Of a stretch of DNA of 64,000 nucleotides, positions 17,132-25,561 are shown piece after piece. The number at the start of each line of letters is the position of its first letter. Position 1 is the stretch's first letter. A program made the position numbers and the translations under genes. Origin of the DNA: Diaphorobacter ruginosibacter (GTDB taxonomy: Bacteria > Pseudomonadota > Gammaproteobacteria > Burkholderiales > Burkholderiaceae_C); contig NZ_CP060714.1 in the NCBI RefSeq assembly GCF_014395975.1, forward strand, positions 1,860,001 to 1,924,000, in the 5' to 3' direction. The notes beneath the pieces are model-generated. The model was not told where the DNA came from. It saw nothing but the letters and a program-made list of their open reading frames with translations, and did no database searches.

Positions 17132-18735
17132 GGGATGCCGGCGGCTGGGACTACGTGATCGTGGGCGCAGGCTCGGCAGGTTGCCTGCTGGCCAACCGCC
17201 TGAGCGCCGACCCCGCCTGCCGCGTGCTGCTGATGGAGGCGGGAGGCGAGGGCGGGGCGTTCTGGCTGCGCATGCCGATCGGCTACTTTCGCACCATCTA
17301 CGACCCGCGCTTCTCGTGGCAGTTCAGGCTCAAGCCCCAGGAGAGCACCGCGGGGCGCAGCATCGTGTGGCCGCGCGGAAGGGTGCTGGGCGGATCGAGC
17401 GCGATCAACGGCCTGCTCTACATTCGCGGGCAGCATGCGGATTTCAATGACTGGGCAGCGCAGGGTGCACAGGGCTGGAGCTATTCCGAAGTGCTTCCCT
17501 GGTTCCGCAAGTCCGAGCGCTATGCCGGAGGCACAAGCGAATACCATGGGGCGGATGGCGAGCTGTGCGTCTCGGACCTGCGCAACGACCATCCCTACTG
17601 CGCGGCGTGGATCGAGGCCGGGCTTCAGGCAGGGCATGGGCACAACCCCGATTTCAATGGTGCGCGCACGGAGGGCCTCGGGGCCTACCAGCTCACCCTC
17701 CGAGGGCATTGGCGTTGCGATGCCAACAATGCGTTCCTGGCGCCGGTGCGCAAACGGGCGAACCTGACCGTGATGACGGGTGTGCAGGTCACCCGCGTGA
17801 TGATGGAGAACCGTCGCGCCGTCGGTGTGCAGTTCGTCGATGCGAACGGACAGGCGCAGTCAGCGCGTGCCGAAGCCGAGGTGATCCTGTCCGCCGGGGC
17901 GCTGCAATCGCCACAGCTGCTGCAGCTGTCGGGCATCGGCCCCGCGGACCTGCTGCGCACCCACGGCATCGAGACCGTGGTCGATGCTCCGGAGGTGGGG
18001 GCGAACCTGCAGGACCACTACCAGGCGCGTGTCATCGTGCGGCTCAGGCACCGCATGTCGCTCAACGACCAGGTGCGCAGTCCGCTGGGACTGGCGAAGA
18101 TGGGGGCGCAGTGGCTGTTCTCGCAGCGCGGGCCCTTGACGGTGGGCGCGGGCCAGGTGGGCGGCATGGTCTGCAGCGAACATGCGCGGGATGGACGGCC
18201 GGACGTGCTCTTCAATGTCATGCCCCTGTCGGTGGACAAGCCCGGCGATGCATTGCACTCGTTCTCGGGATTCTCCGCTTCTGCAACGCAGTGCAGGCCC
18301 ATGTCGCGGGGCATCGTGCAGATCGCGTCGGGAGATCCGCTGCGGCCGCCGGAGATCCTTGCCAACTATCTCACGCATCCCTATGACGCCAAGGTGCTGG
18401 TGGCCGGTCTCAAGATGCTGCGCGAGATCTACCGGCAGCCCGCGTTCCGCGATCTGGTCACGGACCAGGAGTACATGCCCGGCAACACGGTACAGAGCGA
18501 CCGCGATCTGGAGGAGTTCGCCCGGCGCAAGGGCGGCACCGTGTTCCACCCGGTGGGCACCTGCCGCATGGGGGAGGATGACTGCGCGGTGGTCGATTCA
18601 CGGCTGCGCGTGCGCGGCGTGGAGGCGCTGCGCGTGATCGATGCGTCCGTCATGCCGAGCATGGTGTCGACCAATACCAATGCGGCCACCATCATGATCG
18701 CGGAGAAGGGCGCCGCCCTAGTGATGGGGGCGTGA
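17128..18735 (+). CDS. GMC family FAD-dependent oxidoreductase (choline/alcohol dehydrogenase-like)
   Basis: 535 residues. The N-terminal dinucleotide fold is YVIVGAGSAGCLLANRL (GxGxxG). GMC signature 1 is WPRGRVLGGSSAINGLLYIR, signature 2 is SAGALQSPQLLQLSGIGP, and the C-terminus has VFHPVGTCRMGEDD with the catalytic His and then VDSRLRVRGVEALRVIDASV ending in NTNAATIMIAEKGA. Such enzymes oxidise primary alcohols or polyols to aldehydes using FAD, often with a membrane electron acceptor. No signal peptide is seen, so it is cytosolic. The ATG at 17128 overlaps the binding-protein stop by four bases, making it the last gene of the importer operon and the probable first catabolic step on the imported compound. 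Confidence 0.93.
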   Translation: MRDAGGWDYVIVGAGSAGCLLANRLSADPACRVLLMEAGGEGGAFWLRMPIGYFRTIYDPRFSWQFRLKPQESTAGRSIVWPRGRVLGGSSAINGLLYIRGQHADFNDWAAQGAQGWSYSEVLPWFRKSERYAGGTSEYHGADGELCVSDLRNDHPYCAAWIEAGLQAGHGHNPDFNGARTEGLGAYQLTLRGHWRCDANNAFLAPVRKRANLTVMTGVQVTRVMMENRRAVGVQFVDANGQAQSARAEAEVILSAGALQSPQLLQLSGIGPADLLRTHGIETVVDAPEVGANLQDHYQARVIVRLRHRMSLNDQVRSPLGLAKMGAQWLFSQRGPLTVGAGQVGGMVCSEHARDGRPDVLFNVMPLSVDKPGDALHSFSGFSASATQCRPMSRGIVQIASGDPLRPPEILANYLTHPYDAKVLVAGLKMLREIYRQPAFRDLVTDQEYMPGNTVQSDRDLEEFARRKGGTVFHPVGTCRMGEDDCAVVDSRLRVRGVEALRVIDASVMPSMVSTNTNAATIMIAEKGAALVMGA

Positions 18736-18750
18736 CAGGCGTGCAATGGA

Positions 18751-18774
18751 GTCCGGCCGCTGACCTGGCCGGAC
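18751..18774. terminator. Hairpin between convergent operons (possible terminator)
   Basis: An 8-bp perfect GC-rich stem, GTCCGGCC (18751-18758) with GGCCGGAC (18767-18774), has an 8-base loop and lies in the 49-base gap between the convergent GMC gene and czcA. There is no T run on either side, so it may only assist Rho-dependent ending or block 3' decay. Confidence 0.4.
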
Positions 18775-18784
18775 CCTCATGGCA

Positions 18785-21700
18785 TCACGGCGTGGCCGCC
18801 TCTTCCGACGGATCGTTCCGATGCACCATGCGGTAGAGCAGCGGCAGCACCAGCAGGGTCAGGATGGTCGATGACAGGATGCCGCCGATGACCACGGTAG
18901 CGAGCGGGCGCTGGACTTCGGCTCCCGTGCCCGTGGCGATGGCCATCGGCACGAATCCCAGCGACGCGACGAGCGCGGTCATCAGCACCGGGCGCAGGCG
19001 CGAAACCGCACCGGTCATCACCGCGTCCGGCACGGTCATGCCGTCCTCGCGCAACTGGCGGATCGACGAGATCATGACCAGTCCGTTGAGCACCGCCACG
19101 CCCGAAAGCGCGATGAATCCGATGGCCGCCGAGATCGACAGCGGAATGTCGCGCAGCCACAGGGCCATGATGCCGCCGGTCAGTGCGAACGGAATTCCGG
19201 TGAACACGACGAGGCCGTCGCGCACATTGCCGAACATGGCGAACAGCAGCGTGAACACCAGCAGCAGCGCAACGGGCACCACGATCTGCAGGCGCTGGCG
19301 TGCGGACTCCATGTTCTCGAACGTGCCGCCCCAGCGAGTCCAGTAGCCCGCAGGCAACTGCACGCCATCCAGCGAGCGCTGCGCCTCCTCCACGAACGAC
19401 CCGATGTCGCGGCCCCGGACGTTCGCACTGACCACAATGCGGCGCTTGCCGTCCTCGCGGCTCACCTGGTTGGGGCCGGGGGAGAGGTCGAAACTGGCGA
19501 CGGATGACAGGGAGATGAATCCCTGGCGCGAGCCGTTCTCGCCGGATGCGGGCAAGGCGATCGGCAGACGCTTCAGGGCCTCGAGGTCGTTGCGCACCGA
19601 CTCCGGCAGCCGCACCTGGATATCGAAGCGCCGGTCACCCTCGAACACCGTACCGGCCTCGCGGCCGCCGAGTGCCGTTGCAATCGTCTGTTGCACGTCG
19701 CCCAGGTTCAGGCCCAGGCGCGCGGCCTTGTCGCGATCGACCTCTACCGTCAACATCGGCAGGCCCGTGGTCTGCTCCACTTTCACCTCGGATGCGCCGG
19801 CAACCTTCTGGAGCGCTGCCGCGATGGCCTGTGCCGTGCGTTCGAGCACCTGCATGTCGTCGCCGAACACCTTGACCGCCACATCGCTGCGCACACCCGA
19901 GATCAGTTCGTTGAAGCGAAGCTGGATGGGCTGCGAAAACTCGTAGTTGCTGCCGGGAATGTCGTTCACGGTCTGTTGCACGGCGGCCAGCAGGTCGTCG
20001 CGCGAACGTCCGGGATCGGGCCATTGCCCGCGCGGCTTGAGCATGATGTAGCCGTCGGAGATGTTGGGCGGCATGGGATCCGCTGCAATCTCGGCCGTTC
20101 CGGTGCGCGCGAAGACACGTTCGATCTCGGGGTGCTTTTCCTTCAGCGCGCGTTCCAGCTGCATCTGCATCTCCACCGACTGCGTGAGGCTGGTGCCGGG
20201 CACGCGCAGCGCCTGGATCGCGAAGTCGCCTTCGTTGAGGTTGGGCGCGAACTCGCTGCCCATGCGCGATGCGAGCAGCAGGCTCAGCACCACGGTCACC
20301 ACGGCTCCGGCCACCACCACCTGCGGTGCACGCATCACTGCGTGCAGCAGCGGCTCGTAGGCCCTGCGTGCCCAGCCCATCAGGCGGTTTTCCTTCTCGG
20401 CCACACGCTTGCCGATGAACAGCGCGATGGCGGCGGGAATGAAGGTGATCGAGAGGATCATCGCGCCCACCAGCGCCAGCACCACGGTGAAGGCCATCGG
20501 GTGGAACATCTTGCCCTCGACGCCGGTGAGCGCGAAGATCGGCAGGTACACCACCATGATGATGAGCTGGCCGAACAGCAACGGCCTGCGCGCCTCGCGG
20601 GCGGCAGCGAACACTTCGTGAAAGCGCTCGCTGCGCGTGAGCAGCCGGCCCTTGTGCTCCTGCGCGTGTGCGAGCCGCCGCACGCAGTTCTCCACGATCA
20701 CCACCGCGCCGTCGATGATGATGCCGAAGTCGAGCGCCCCCAGGCTCATCAGGTTGGCGCTGATGCGGTAGTGCACCATGCCGGTGAACGTGAACAGCAT
20801 CGACAGCGGGATGATGAGCGCGGTGATCAGCGCGGCGCGGATGTTGCCGAGGAACAGGAACAGGATCACCACCACCAGCGCCGCACCTTCCAGCAGGTTC
20901 TTGCGCACGGTCGCGATGGCCTTCTCCACCAGGTTGGTTCTGTCATATACGGTCACCACCTTCACGCCGGCCGGGAGGCTTTTCTGGATGGACTGCATGC
21001 GCGCATCCACCGCGCGCGAGACCACGCGGCTGTTCTCACCGATCAGCATGAAGACGGTGCCGAGCACCACTTCCGTTCCATTGTCCGTGGCCGCGCCGGT
21101 GCGCAGTTCGCGGCCCAGCTCGACGTCGGCCAGGTCGCGGATGCGGATGGGCTGGCCCTGAGCGGAGCCGACGATCACGTTCTTCAGGTCCTCGATGCCG
21201 CGCACCTGCCCGGGCGCGCGGATCAGATACTGCTCTCCCTGGCGTTCGATGTAGCCGGCGCCGACGTTGGTGTTGTTGTTCTCGAGCGCGGTGACGATGC
21301 GGTCCATCGAAATGCCGTGCGCGGCCAGCCGCTCGGGCCGCGGCGCAATCAGGAACTCCTTGGCGAAGCCGCCGATCGAGTTGATCTCGGTGACGCCGGG
21401 CACATTGCGCAACTGCGGCTTGATGACCCAGTCCTGGATCTCGCGCAGGTCCATGGGGGTGTAGGGCATGCCGTCCTCCTTGCGCGCGCCTTCCTCGGCC
21501 TCCACCGTCCACAGATAGATCTCGCCCAGGCCGGTCGAGATGGGCCCCATGCCGGGCGAGATGCCCGTGGGCAGCTTTTCCTTCGCTTCCTGGATGCGCT
21601 CGTTGACGAGCTGGCGCGCGAAGTAGATGTCGGTGCCGTCCTTGAAGATGACCGTGACCTGCGAGAGACCATAGCGCGACAGCGAGCGCGTCTGCTCCAG

Positions 21701-21934
21701 GTTCGGCAGGCCGGCCATCACCGTCTCGATCGGATAGGTGATGCGCTGCTCGGTCTCCAGTGGCGAATAGCCAGGGGCCTGGGTGTTGATCTGCACCTGC
21801 ACGTTGGTGATGTCGGGGACGGCGTCGATGGCCAGCTTCTGGTAGCTGAAGACGCCGAGGGCCGCCATGGCGAACACGGCGAGCAGCACCAGCCAGCGCT
21901 GCTCGATGGCGAATCGTATGATGCGTTCGAACAT
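18785..21934 (-). CDS. czcA: Heavy-metal RND efflux pump, inner-membrane transporter (CzcA/CusA family)
   Basis: 1049 residues, the family's usual length. The N-terminus (MFERIIRFAIEQRWLVLLAV) is the first membrane helix, followed by the periplasmic porter domain (AIDAVPDITNVQVQINTQAP). The diagnostic helix-4 motif is SLGALDFGIIIDGAVVIVEN, with the paired Asp402 and Asp408 of the DFG(x)3DGA signature. That pattern is typical of CzcA/CnrA/NccA-type pumps for Zn, Co, Cd or Ni rather than the Cu/Ag CusA type. It exchanges protons for periplasmic cations and feeds them to the outer-membrane channel through CzcB. It is the last of three genes, 12 bases behind czcB. Metal specificity is inferred from the motif only. 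Confidence 0.93.
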   Translation of the reverse strand: MFERIIRFAIEQRWLVLLAVFAMAALGVFSYQKLAIDAVPDITNVQVQINTQAPGYSPLETEQRITYPIETVMAGLPNLEQTRSLSRYGLSQVTVIFKDGTDIYFARQLVNERIQEAKEKLPTGISPGMGPISTGLGEIYLWTVEAEEGARKEDGMPYTPMDLREIQDWVIKPQLRNVPGVTEINSIGGFAKEFLIAPRPERLAAHGISMDRIVTALENNNTNVGAGYIERQGEQYLIRAPGQVRGIEDLKNVIVGSAQGQPIRIRDLADVELGRELRTGAATDNGTEVVLGTVFMLIGENSRVVSRAVDARMQSIQKSLPAGVKVVTVYDRTNLVEKAIATVRKNLLEGAALVVVILFLFLGNIRAALITALIIPLSMLFTFTGMVHYRISANLMSLGALDFGIIIDGAVVIVENCVRRLAHAQEHKGRLLTRSERFHEVFAAAREARRPLLFGQLIIMVVYLPIFALTGVEGKMFHPMAFTVVLALVGAMILSITFIPAAIALFIGKRVAEKENRLMGWARRAYEPLLHAVMRAPQVVVAGAVVTVVLSLLLASRMGSEFAPNLNEGDFAIQALRVPGTSLTQSVEMQMQLERALKEKHPEIERVFARTGTAEIAADPMPPNISDGYIMLKPRGQWPDPGRSRDDLLAAVQQTVNDIPGSNYEFSQPIQLRFNELISGVRSDVAVKVFGDDMQVLERTAQAIAAALQKVAGASEVKVEQTTGLPMLTVEVDRDKAARLGLNLGDVQQTIATALGGREAGTVFEGDRRFDIQVRLPESVRNDLEALKRLPIALPASGENGSRQGFISLSSVASFDLSPGPNQVSREDGKRRIVVSANVRGRDIGSFVEEAQRSLDGVQLPAGYWTRWGGTFENMESARQRLQIVVPVALLLVFTLLFAMFGNVRDGLVVFTGIPFALTGGIMALWLRDIPLSISAAIGFIALSGVAVLNGLVMISSIRQLREDGMTVPDAVMTGAVSRLRPVLMTALVASLGFVPMAIATGTGAEVQRPLATVVIGGILSSTILTLLVLPLLYRMVHRNDPSEEAATP

Positions 21935-21946
21935 GTAGGCTCCCGC

Positions 21947-23296
21947 TCAGTGCGTGTGTTCCGCGGACGCCTTGCCCAGCTCGGCCTTGAGCATGAACGC
22001 GCCGTCCTTGACGTATTCGCTGCCCGCTTCCAGGCCGGATGTGATCTCCACCTGCTTGCCGTCCGAGAGCCCGGTCTTCACTGGCACCGCACGGAACCCG
22101 TCGTGGTCGGGGACGAAGACCACGCTGCCCTTGTCATCAAGCCGCTGCACCGCGGAGACCTCCACGGCCACGGGTACGTCGCGCTGGCGCGCCTGCACGC
22201 CTACGTTCACGAACAGCCCCGGCCGCCAGACATTCTGCGGATTGGCCACGGCGACCCGCGCCGTGGCCGTGCGCGTCTGCTCGCCGATCAGCGCGCTGAC
22301 ATAGGCCACCTTGCCGTCGGCAGTGGAGTCAAAGGCCGTCGAGCGCACGACGGCCTTCACGCCCTCGCGCACCAGGGGCAGTTGGGCTGCCGATACGCTC
22401 ATTTCGGCCCAGACGAAGCTGGTGTCGGAGATGGTGAAGGAGGCGGTGCTTTCGGTGACGGCCTCGCCCGTGGTCAGGTGCTTCTCCACCACCACGCCGG
22501 CCAGCGGCGCGCGCAGCTCGTAGCGGTTGGAGCTGCCGGAGGCGGCACCGATCGCCGAGAGCTTCTGCGCCGCATTCGCCGCGGCGATCTCGGCCTCCTG
22601 CAACGCCTGCCGCGCCTGCAGGTAGTCCTGCTCGGCGGAGATGCGCTCTTCCCAGAGCTGCTTTTCGCGCGCATAGGTGGTTCGTGCAAGGGCAAGGCGG
22701 CGCTGGGCCGCCTGGTGCTCGCTGCGCAGGTCGGAAATGCCGGCGCTCGATATGACGGCAAGCAGCTGGTCCTTCTGCACACGCTGGCCGAGCTGGGCAT
22801 GGACGCTCTGCACGACGCCGCTCACGCGCGGCACGACGTGGGCGGTGCGGTCTTCGTCAAAGCGGATCTCGCCGGGCAGCAGCAGTTCCTCGCGGATGGA
22901 GGTGGCCTCGGCCTTGGCGAGGGACAGCCCGGCAGCCTTGCGCTGTGATTCGCTCAGCTTGACCACGCCTTCCTCGTCGCCGTGGTTGTCGCCATGCTCG
23001 TCTGGTGTGCCGGCGGTGGCTTTCCCGTGGTCCTCGTCCTCGCCATGGGCATGTCCGTCGCCGTCCTTCCCCTGTTCTTCCTTGCCCTTGGCTGGCTGCC
23101 CGCTCGGGTTTTTCTTCTCGCCCTCATGGTCATGGTCGCGCTCATCAGGGGCTGAAGCAGGGGCGGCTGCGGGCGCGCCACCTGGGGGGCGCAGGATCAA
23201 CGCACCGCCGACCATGCCGCAGGCGATGATGACGGCCACTGCAATCCAGTGCCTCGGCGTCGTGAGCGAGGCGTCAAATTTTTCTTTGTCCGACAT
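21947..23296 (-). CDS. czcB: Heavy-metal RND efflux periplasmic adaptor with His-rich N-terminal region
   Basis: 449 residues. One N-terminal membrane anchor (HWIAVAVIIACGMVGGALIL) is followed by a 60-residue linker very rich in His, Asp and Glu (HDHEGE, GHAHGEDEDHG, DEHGDNHGDEEG, about residues 54-110) that should bind divalent cations in the periplasm. Then come the barrel-sandwich/lipoyl halves (PGEIRFDEDRTAHVVPRVSG and LRAPLAGVVVEKHLTTGEAV), the coiled-coil hairpin between them (about 190-250) and the C-terminal beta-barrel and membrane-proximal domains. It bridges CzcA and CzcC. The His-rich insert is typical of Czc-type adaptors and supports Zn/Co/Cd/Ni. Middle gene of the operon, 25 bases behind czcC. 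Confidence 0.92.
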   Translation of the reverse strand: MSDKEKFDASLTTPRHWIAVAVIIACGMVGGALILRPPGGAPAAAPASAPDERDHDHEGEKKNPSGQPAKGKEEQGKDGDGHAHGEDEDHGKATAGTPDEHGDNHGDEEGVVKLSESQRKAAGLSLAKAEATSIREELLLPGEIRFDEDRTAHVVPRVSGVVQSVHAQLGQRVQKDQLLAVISSAGISDLRSEHQAAQRRLALARTTYAREKQLWEERISAEQDYLQARQALQEAEIAAANAAQKLSAIGAASGSSNRYELRAPLAGVVVEKHLTTGEAVTESTASFTISDTSFVWAEMSVSAAQLPLVREGVKAVVRSTAFDSTADGKVAYVSALIGEQTRTATARVAVANPQNVWRPGLFVNVGVQARQRDVPVAVEVSAVQRLDDKGSVVFVPDHDGFRAVPVKTGLSDGKQVEITSGLEAGSEYVKDGAFMLKAELGKASAEHTH

Positions 23297-23321
23297 GTTC
23301 TAGAGTCCGATCAATGCGATT

Positions 23322-24650
23322 TCATGGAAGGGCGGAGGTGCCCAGAAGCTGTTCGATCTCGGCCTGCGCCCGGCGCGCGGCCATGCGCTGTTCGATCCAT
23401 TGGCGCCGCGCATCGAACAGCGAACGCTGTGCATCGAGCACGTCGAGAAAATTGAACTTGCCCAGTGAAAAGCCGCGCAGGGCAATGTCATAGGCCGACT
23501 GGGCGAGGGGCAGCACATCGCTGCCGAGCAACGTGGCCTGCTGGCGGCTGTTCACCAGGGTCTGGCGAGCGGTGAAGAGCTGGGCGCGCAGTTGCAGGCG
23601 ACGCTCCTGCAGCAACTGCTCGGCCTGGTCGGCCCTGCGCAGCGCCTGCAGCTGGTTGCCGGCGTTGGAGTCGAACAGCGGCAGGGGAATGCTCACGCCG
23701 AGCACCACCTGGTTGCGCCCCACTTCTTCAGCGCGCTTCACGCCCAGGCTGACGGTGGGGTCCTGGATGCGCTTGGCGCGTTCGAGCTCGGAACTGGCGC
23801 GCGCCTGGTCCAGGGCGTTGCCCGCCTGCAGCAAGGCAGGCGATTGTTCGAGCTGCCGCTCCATGGTTTCCATGTCGGGCGGGGCGGCCGCCTCGTCCTC
23901 GTCGCTCACGGTCGCTCCGACCTCCGCTGCGCTGCCATTCCACAGGCTGGCCAGTTGCTGGCGCGCCGTGACCACTGCCGAGAGTGCCTGGGACTGCTCC
24001 AGTGCCGCATTCGCCCTGGCCACGCTGGCGCGGCTGGCTTCGAGCGGGGGCACCTTGCCAGCGGCGACGCGCTTTTCGGCGCTGTCGAGCGTGCGGGTGG
24101 CCAGCTCATGAATCTGCTCCGCATAGCGCAGCCGCTCCTCGGCCATCTGCAGTTCGGAGAAGCGGTTGTGTACCTCGAATCGCAAGGTGACCAGTGCATG
24201 CGAGGCTTCCAGCCGGGCCCCGGACGCTTCGCTCTGCGCCAGACGCATCCGTGCCTCGCGTTTGCCACCGAGCTCGATGAGCTGGTTGACCTGCAAAGTC
24301 GAGGAGCGTGTTGAGCGGCGCGTGTCCTCCTGGCTGTAGGCCAGCTCCGGGTTGGGCCGCGCCTTGGCCTGCATGACCGCGCCTTCCGCCGCGGCGGCCC
24401 CGAAGCGGGCGGCCTGCAGGCCTGGATTGGCGGCAACCGCTTTCTGCCAGGCAACAGGGAGGCTGATTGGAAGGCTCATCGGCAGACTTGCTGGCGTGGC
24501 GACGGTGGCCAAGATGCCGCTCTGGGCGTTGCCGGGGTTGCCGCTGTCCGGGGATGGCGGATGGGCAGGCTGCGCACTTGCCACTGCGCACGCAGCAGCG
24601 AACAAGGCAGCGGCCAGCAGGGAAGGTCGATGGGTTCGACTGAAAGCCAT
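23322..24650 (-). CDS. czcC: Heavy-metal RND efflux outer-membrane channel (CzcC-type, TolC-like)
   Basis: 442 residues. The signal peptide (LLAAALFAAACAVASAQ) precedes a Pro-rich spacer and two outer-membrane efflux protein (OEP) repeats made of long coiled helices: LPVAWQKAVAANPGLQAARF with ARPNPELAYSQED, and the second repeat from about 250 with QDPTVSLGVKR and VVLGVSIPLPLFDSN. The C-terminal helix carries GFSLGKFNFLDVLDAQRSLF, a hallmark of CzcC-type channels. It forms the trimeric exit duct for CzcBA. First gene of the efflux operon; the 221-base divergent region to czcR holds an 18-bp palindrome. Confidence 0.91.
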   Translation of the reverse strand: MAFSRTHRPSLLAAALFAAACAVASAQPAHPPSPDSGNPGNAQSGILATVATPASLPMSLPISLPVAWQKAVAANPGLQAARFGAAAAEGAVMQAKARPNPELAYSQEDTRRSTRSSTLQVNQLIELGGKREARMRLAQSEASGARLEASHALVTLRFEVHNRFSELQMAEERLRYAEQIHELATRTLDSAEKRVAAGKVPPLEASRASVARANAALEQSQALSAVVTARQQLASLWNGSAAEVGATVSDEDEAAAPPDMETMERQLEQSPALLQAGNALDQARASSELERAKRIQDPTVSLGVKRAEEVGRNQVVLGVSIPLPLFDSNAGNQLQALRRADQAEQLLQERRLQLRAQLFTARQTLVNSRQQATLLGSDVLPLAQSAYDIALRGFSLGKFNFLDVLDAQRSLFDARRQWIEQRMAARRAQAEIEQLLGTSALP

Positions 24651-24818
24651 GTGTTCGTCTTTTTCAGATAATCGGATGGGATGTCGCGGCGCGTCGCCCG
24701 AAAGGCGGGTGGCCGACTGGAGGTGAGCGATGTTCGAATGGGTGGATGGATGGGCGTGCCGGAGGGCCGATCAGCGCTCGACTCTATGAAGGGGCGCCAG
24801 TCACTTTCCGGTCTGCCG

Positions 24819-24836
24819 GATTACAAATTTGTAATC
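24819..24836. promoter_or_regulatory. Perfect 18-bp palindrome, probable CzcR binding box
   Basis: GATTACAAATTTGTAATC is its own reverse complement and the only strongly A+T-rich stretch in the czcC-czcR divergent region. ATTAC/GTAAT half-sites are typical of boxes bound by CopR/CusR/CzcR-type OmpR-family regulators encoded beside metal efflux genes. It lies 36 bases before the czcR start and 168 bases before czcC, suited to autoregulation and to activating efflux. Binding is inferred. Confidence 0.7.
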
Positions 24837-24871
24837 TGGCGAAAGCCGCTCAATCACGCAGAATCGGAGCC

Positions 24872-25561
24872 ATGAGACTGCTGCTTATCGAGGACGAAAT
24901 CCGGCTGGCGGAGTACCTGCGCAAGGGGCTTGCGGAGGAGGGCTATACCGTGGATGTCGCGCACGACGGCATTGACGGCCTGCACCTGGCCACCCAGCTG
25001 GACTACGACCTGCTGATCCTGGATGGCATGCTTCCGGGCATCGACGGCTTTGCCGTGCTCGCCGCATTGCGGCAGTCCCGAAGCACCCCTGTGCTGATGC
25101 TGACCGCCCGCACGGCGGTGGAGGACCGCGTGCGCGGCCTCCAGGGCGGGGCGGACGACTATCTCCTCAAGCCCTTCGCCTTCTCCGAGCTGGTGGCGCG
25201 CATCCAGGTGCTGATGCGCCGCCGGGGCACCGCGCAGTCGTCACCCGAGCCCACGGTGCTGAAGATCGCCGACCTCGAGGTCGACCTGATTCGGCGCAAG
25301 GCGATCCGTGCTGGAACCCGGCTTGAACTGACGGCCAAGGAGTTCAACCTGCTTGCGCTGCTGCTGCGCCGGCACGGCGAGGTGCTCTCGCGCACCGAAC
25401 TGGCCTCCCAGGTGTGGGACATGAATTTCGACAGCGAGACCAACGTCGTCGAGGTGGCCGTGCGTCGCCTGCGCATGAAGGTCGACCAGCCCTTCGAGAG
25501 CCCGCTCATCCATACCATCCGGGGCATGGGCTACGTGCTGGAGGATCGAAGCACTTCATGA
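24872..25561 (+). CDS. czcR: OmpR-family response regulator of metal resistance (CzcR/CusR-like)
   Basis: 229 residues. The receiver domain starts MRLLLIEDEIRLAEYLRKGL, has the phospho-Asp in LLILDGMLPGIDGF, the Thr/Ser in LMLTARTAVEDRV and the Lys in YLLKPFAFSEL. The winged-helix output domain carries LTAKEFNLLALLLRRHGEVL, LASQVWDMNFDSETNVVEVA and LIHTIRGMGYVLE. The VWDMNFDSETNVV segment is characteristic of the CusR/CopR/CzcR branch. ATG 24872 is used (GGAG upstream); the in-frame start at 24746 would include the operator palindrome in coding sequence. Divergent from czcCBA; its last four bases overlap the kinase start. Confidence 0.93.
   Translation: MRLLLIEDEIRLAEYLRKGLAEEGYTVDVAHDGIDGLHLATQLDYDLLILDGMLPGIDGFAVLAALRQSRSTPVLMLTARTAVEDRVRGLQGGADDYLLKPFAFSELVARIQVLMRRRGTAQSSPEPTVLKIADLEVDLIRRKAIRAGTRLELTAKEFNLLALLLRRHGEVLSRTELASQVWDMNFDSETNVVEVAVRRLRMKVDQPFESPLIHTIRGMGYVLEDRSTS

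Noticed and set aside
19691..22948. Plus-strand open frame of 1085 codons opposite czcA and czcB
   Set aside because: Shadow of the efflux genes; His-rich nonsense composition and no ribosome binding site or domain.
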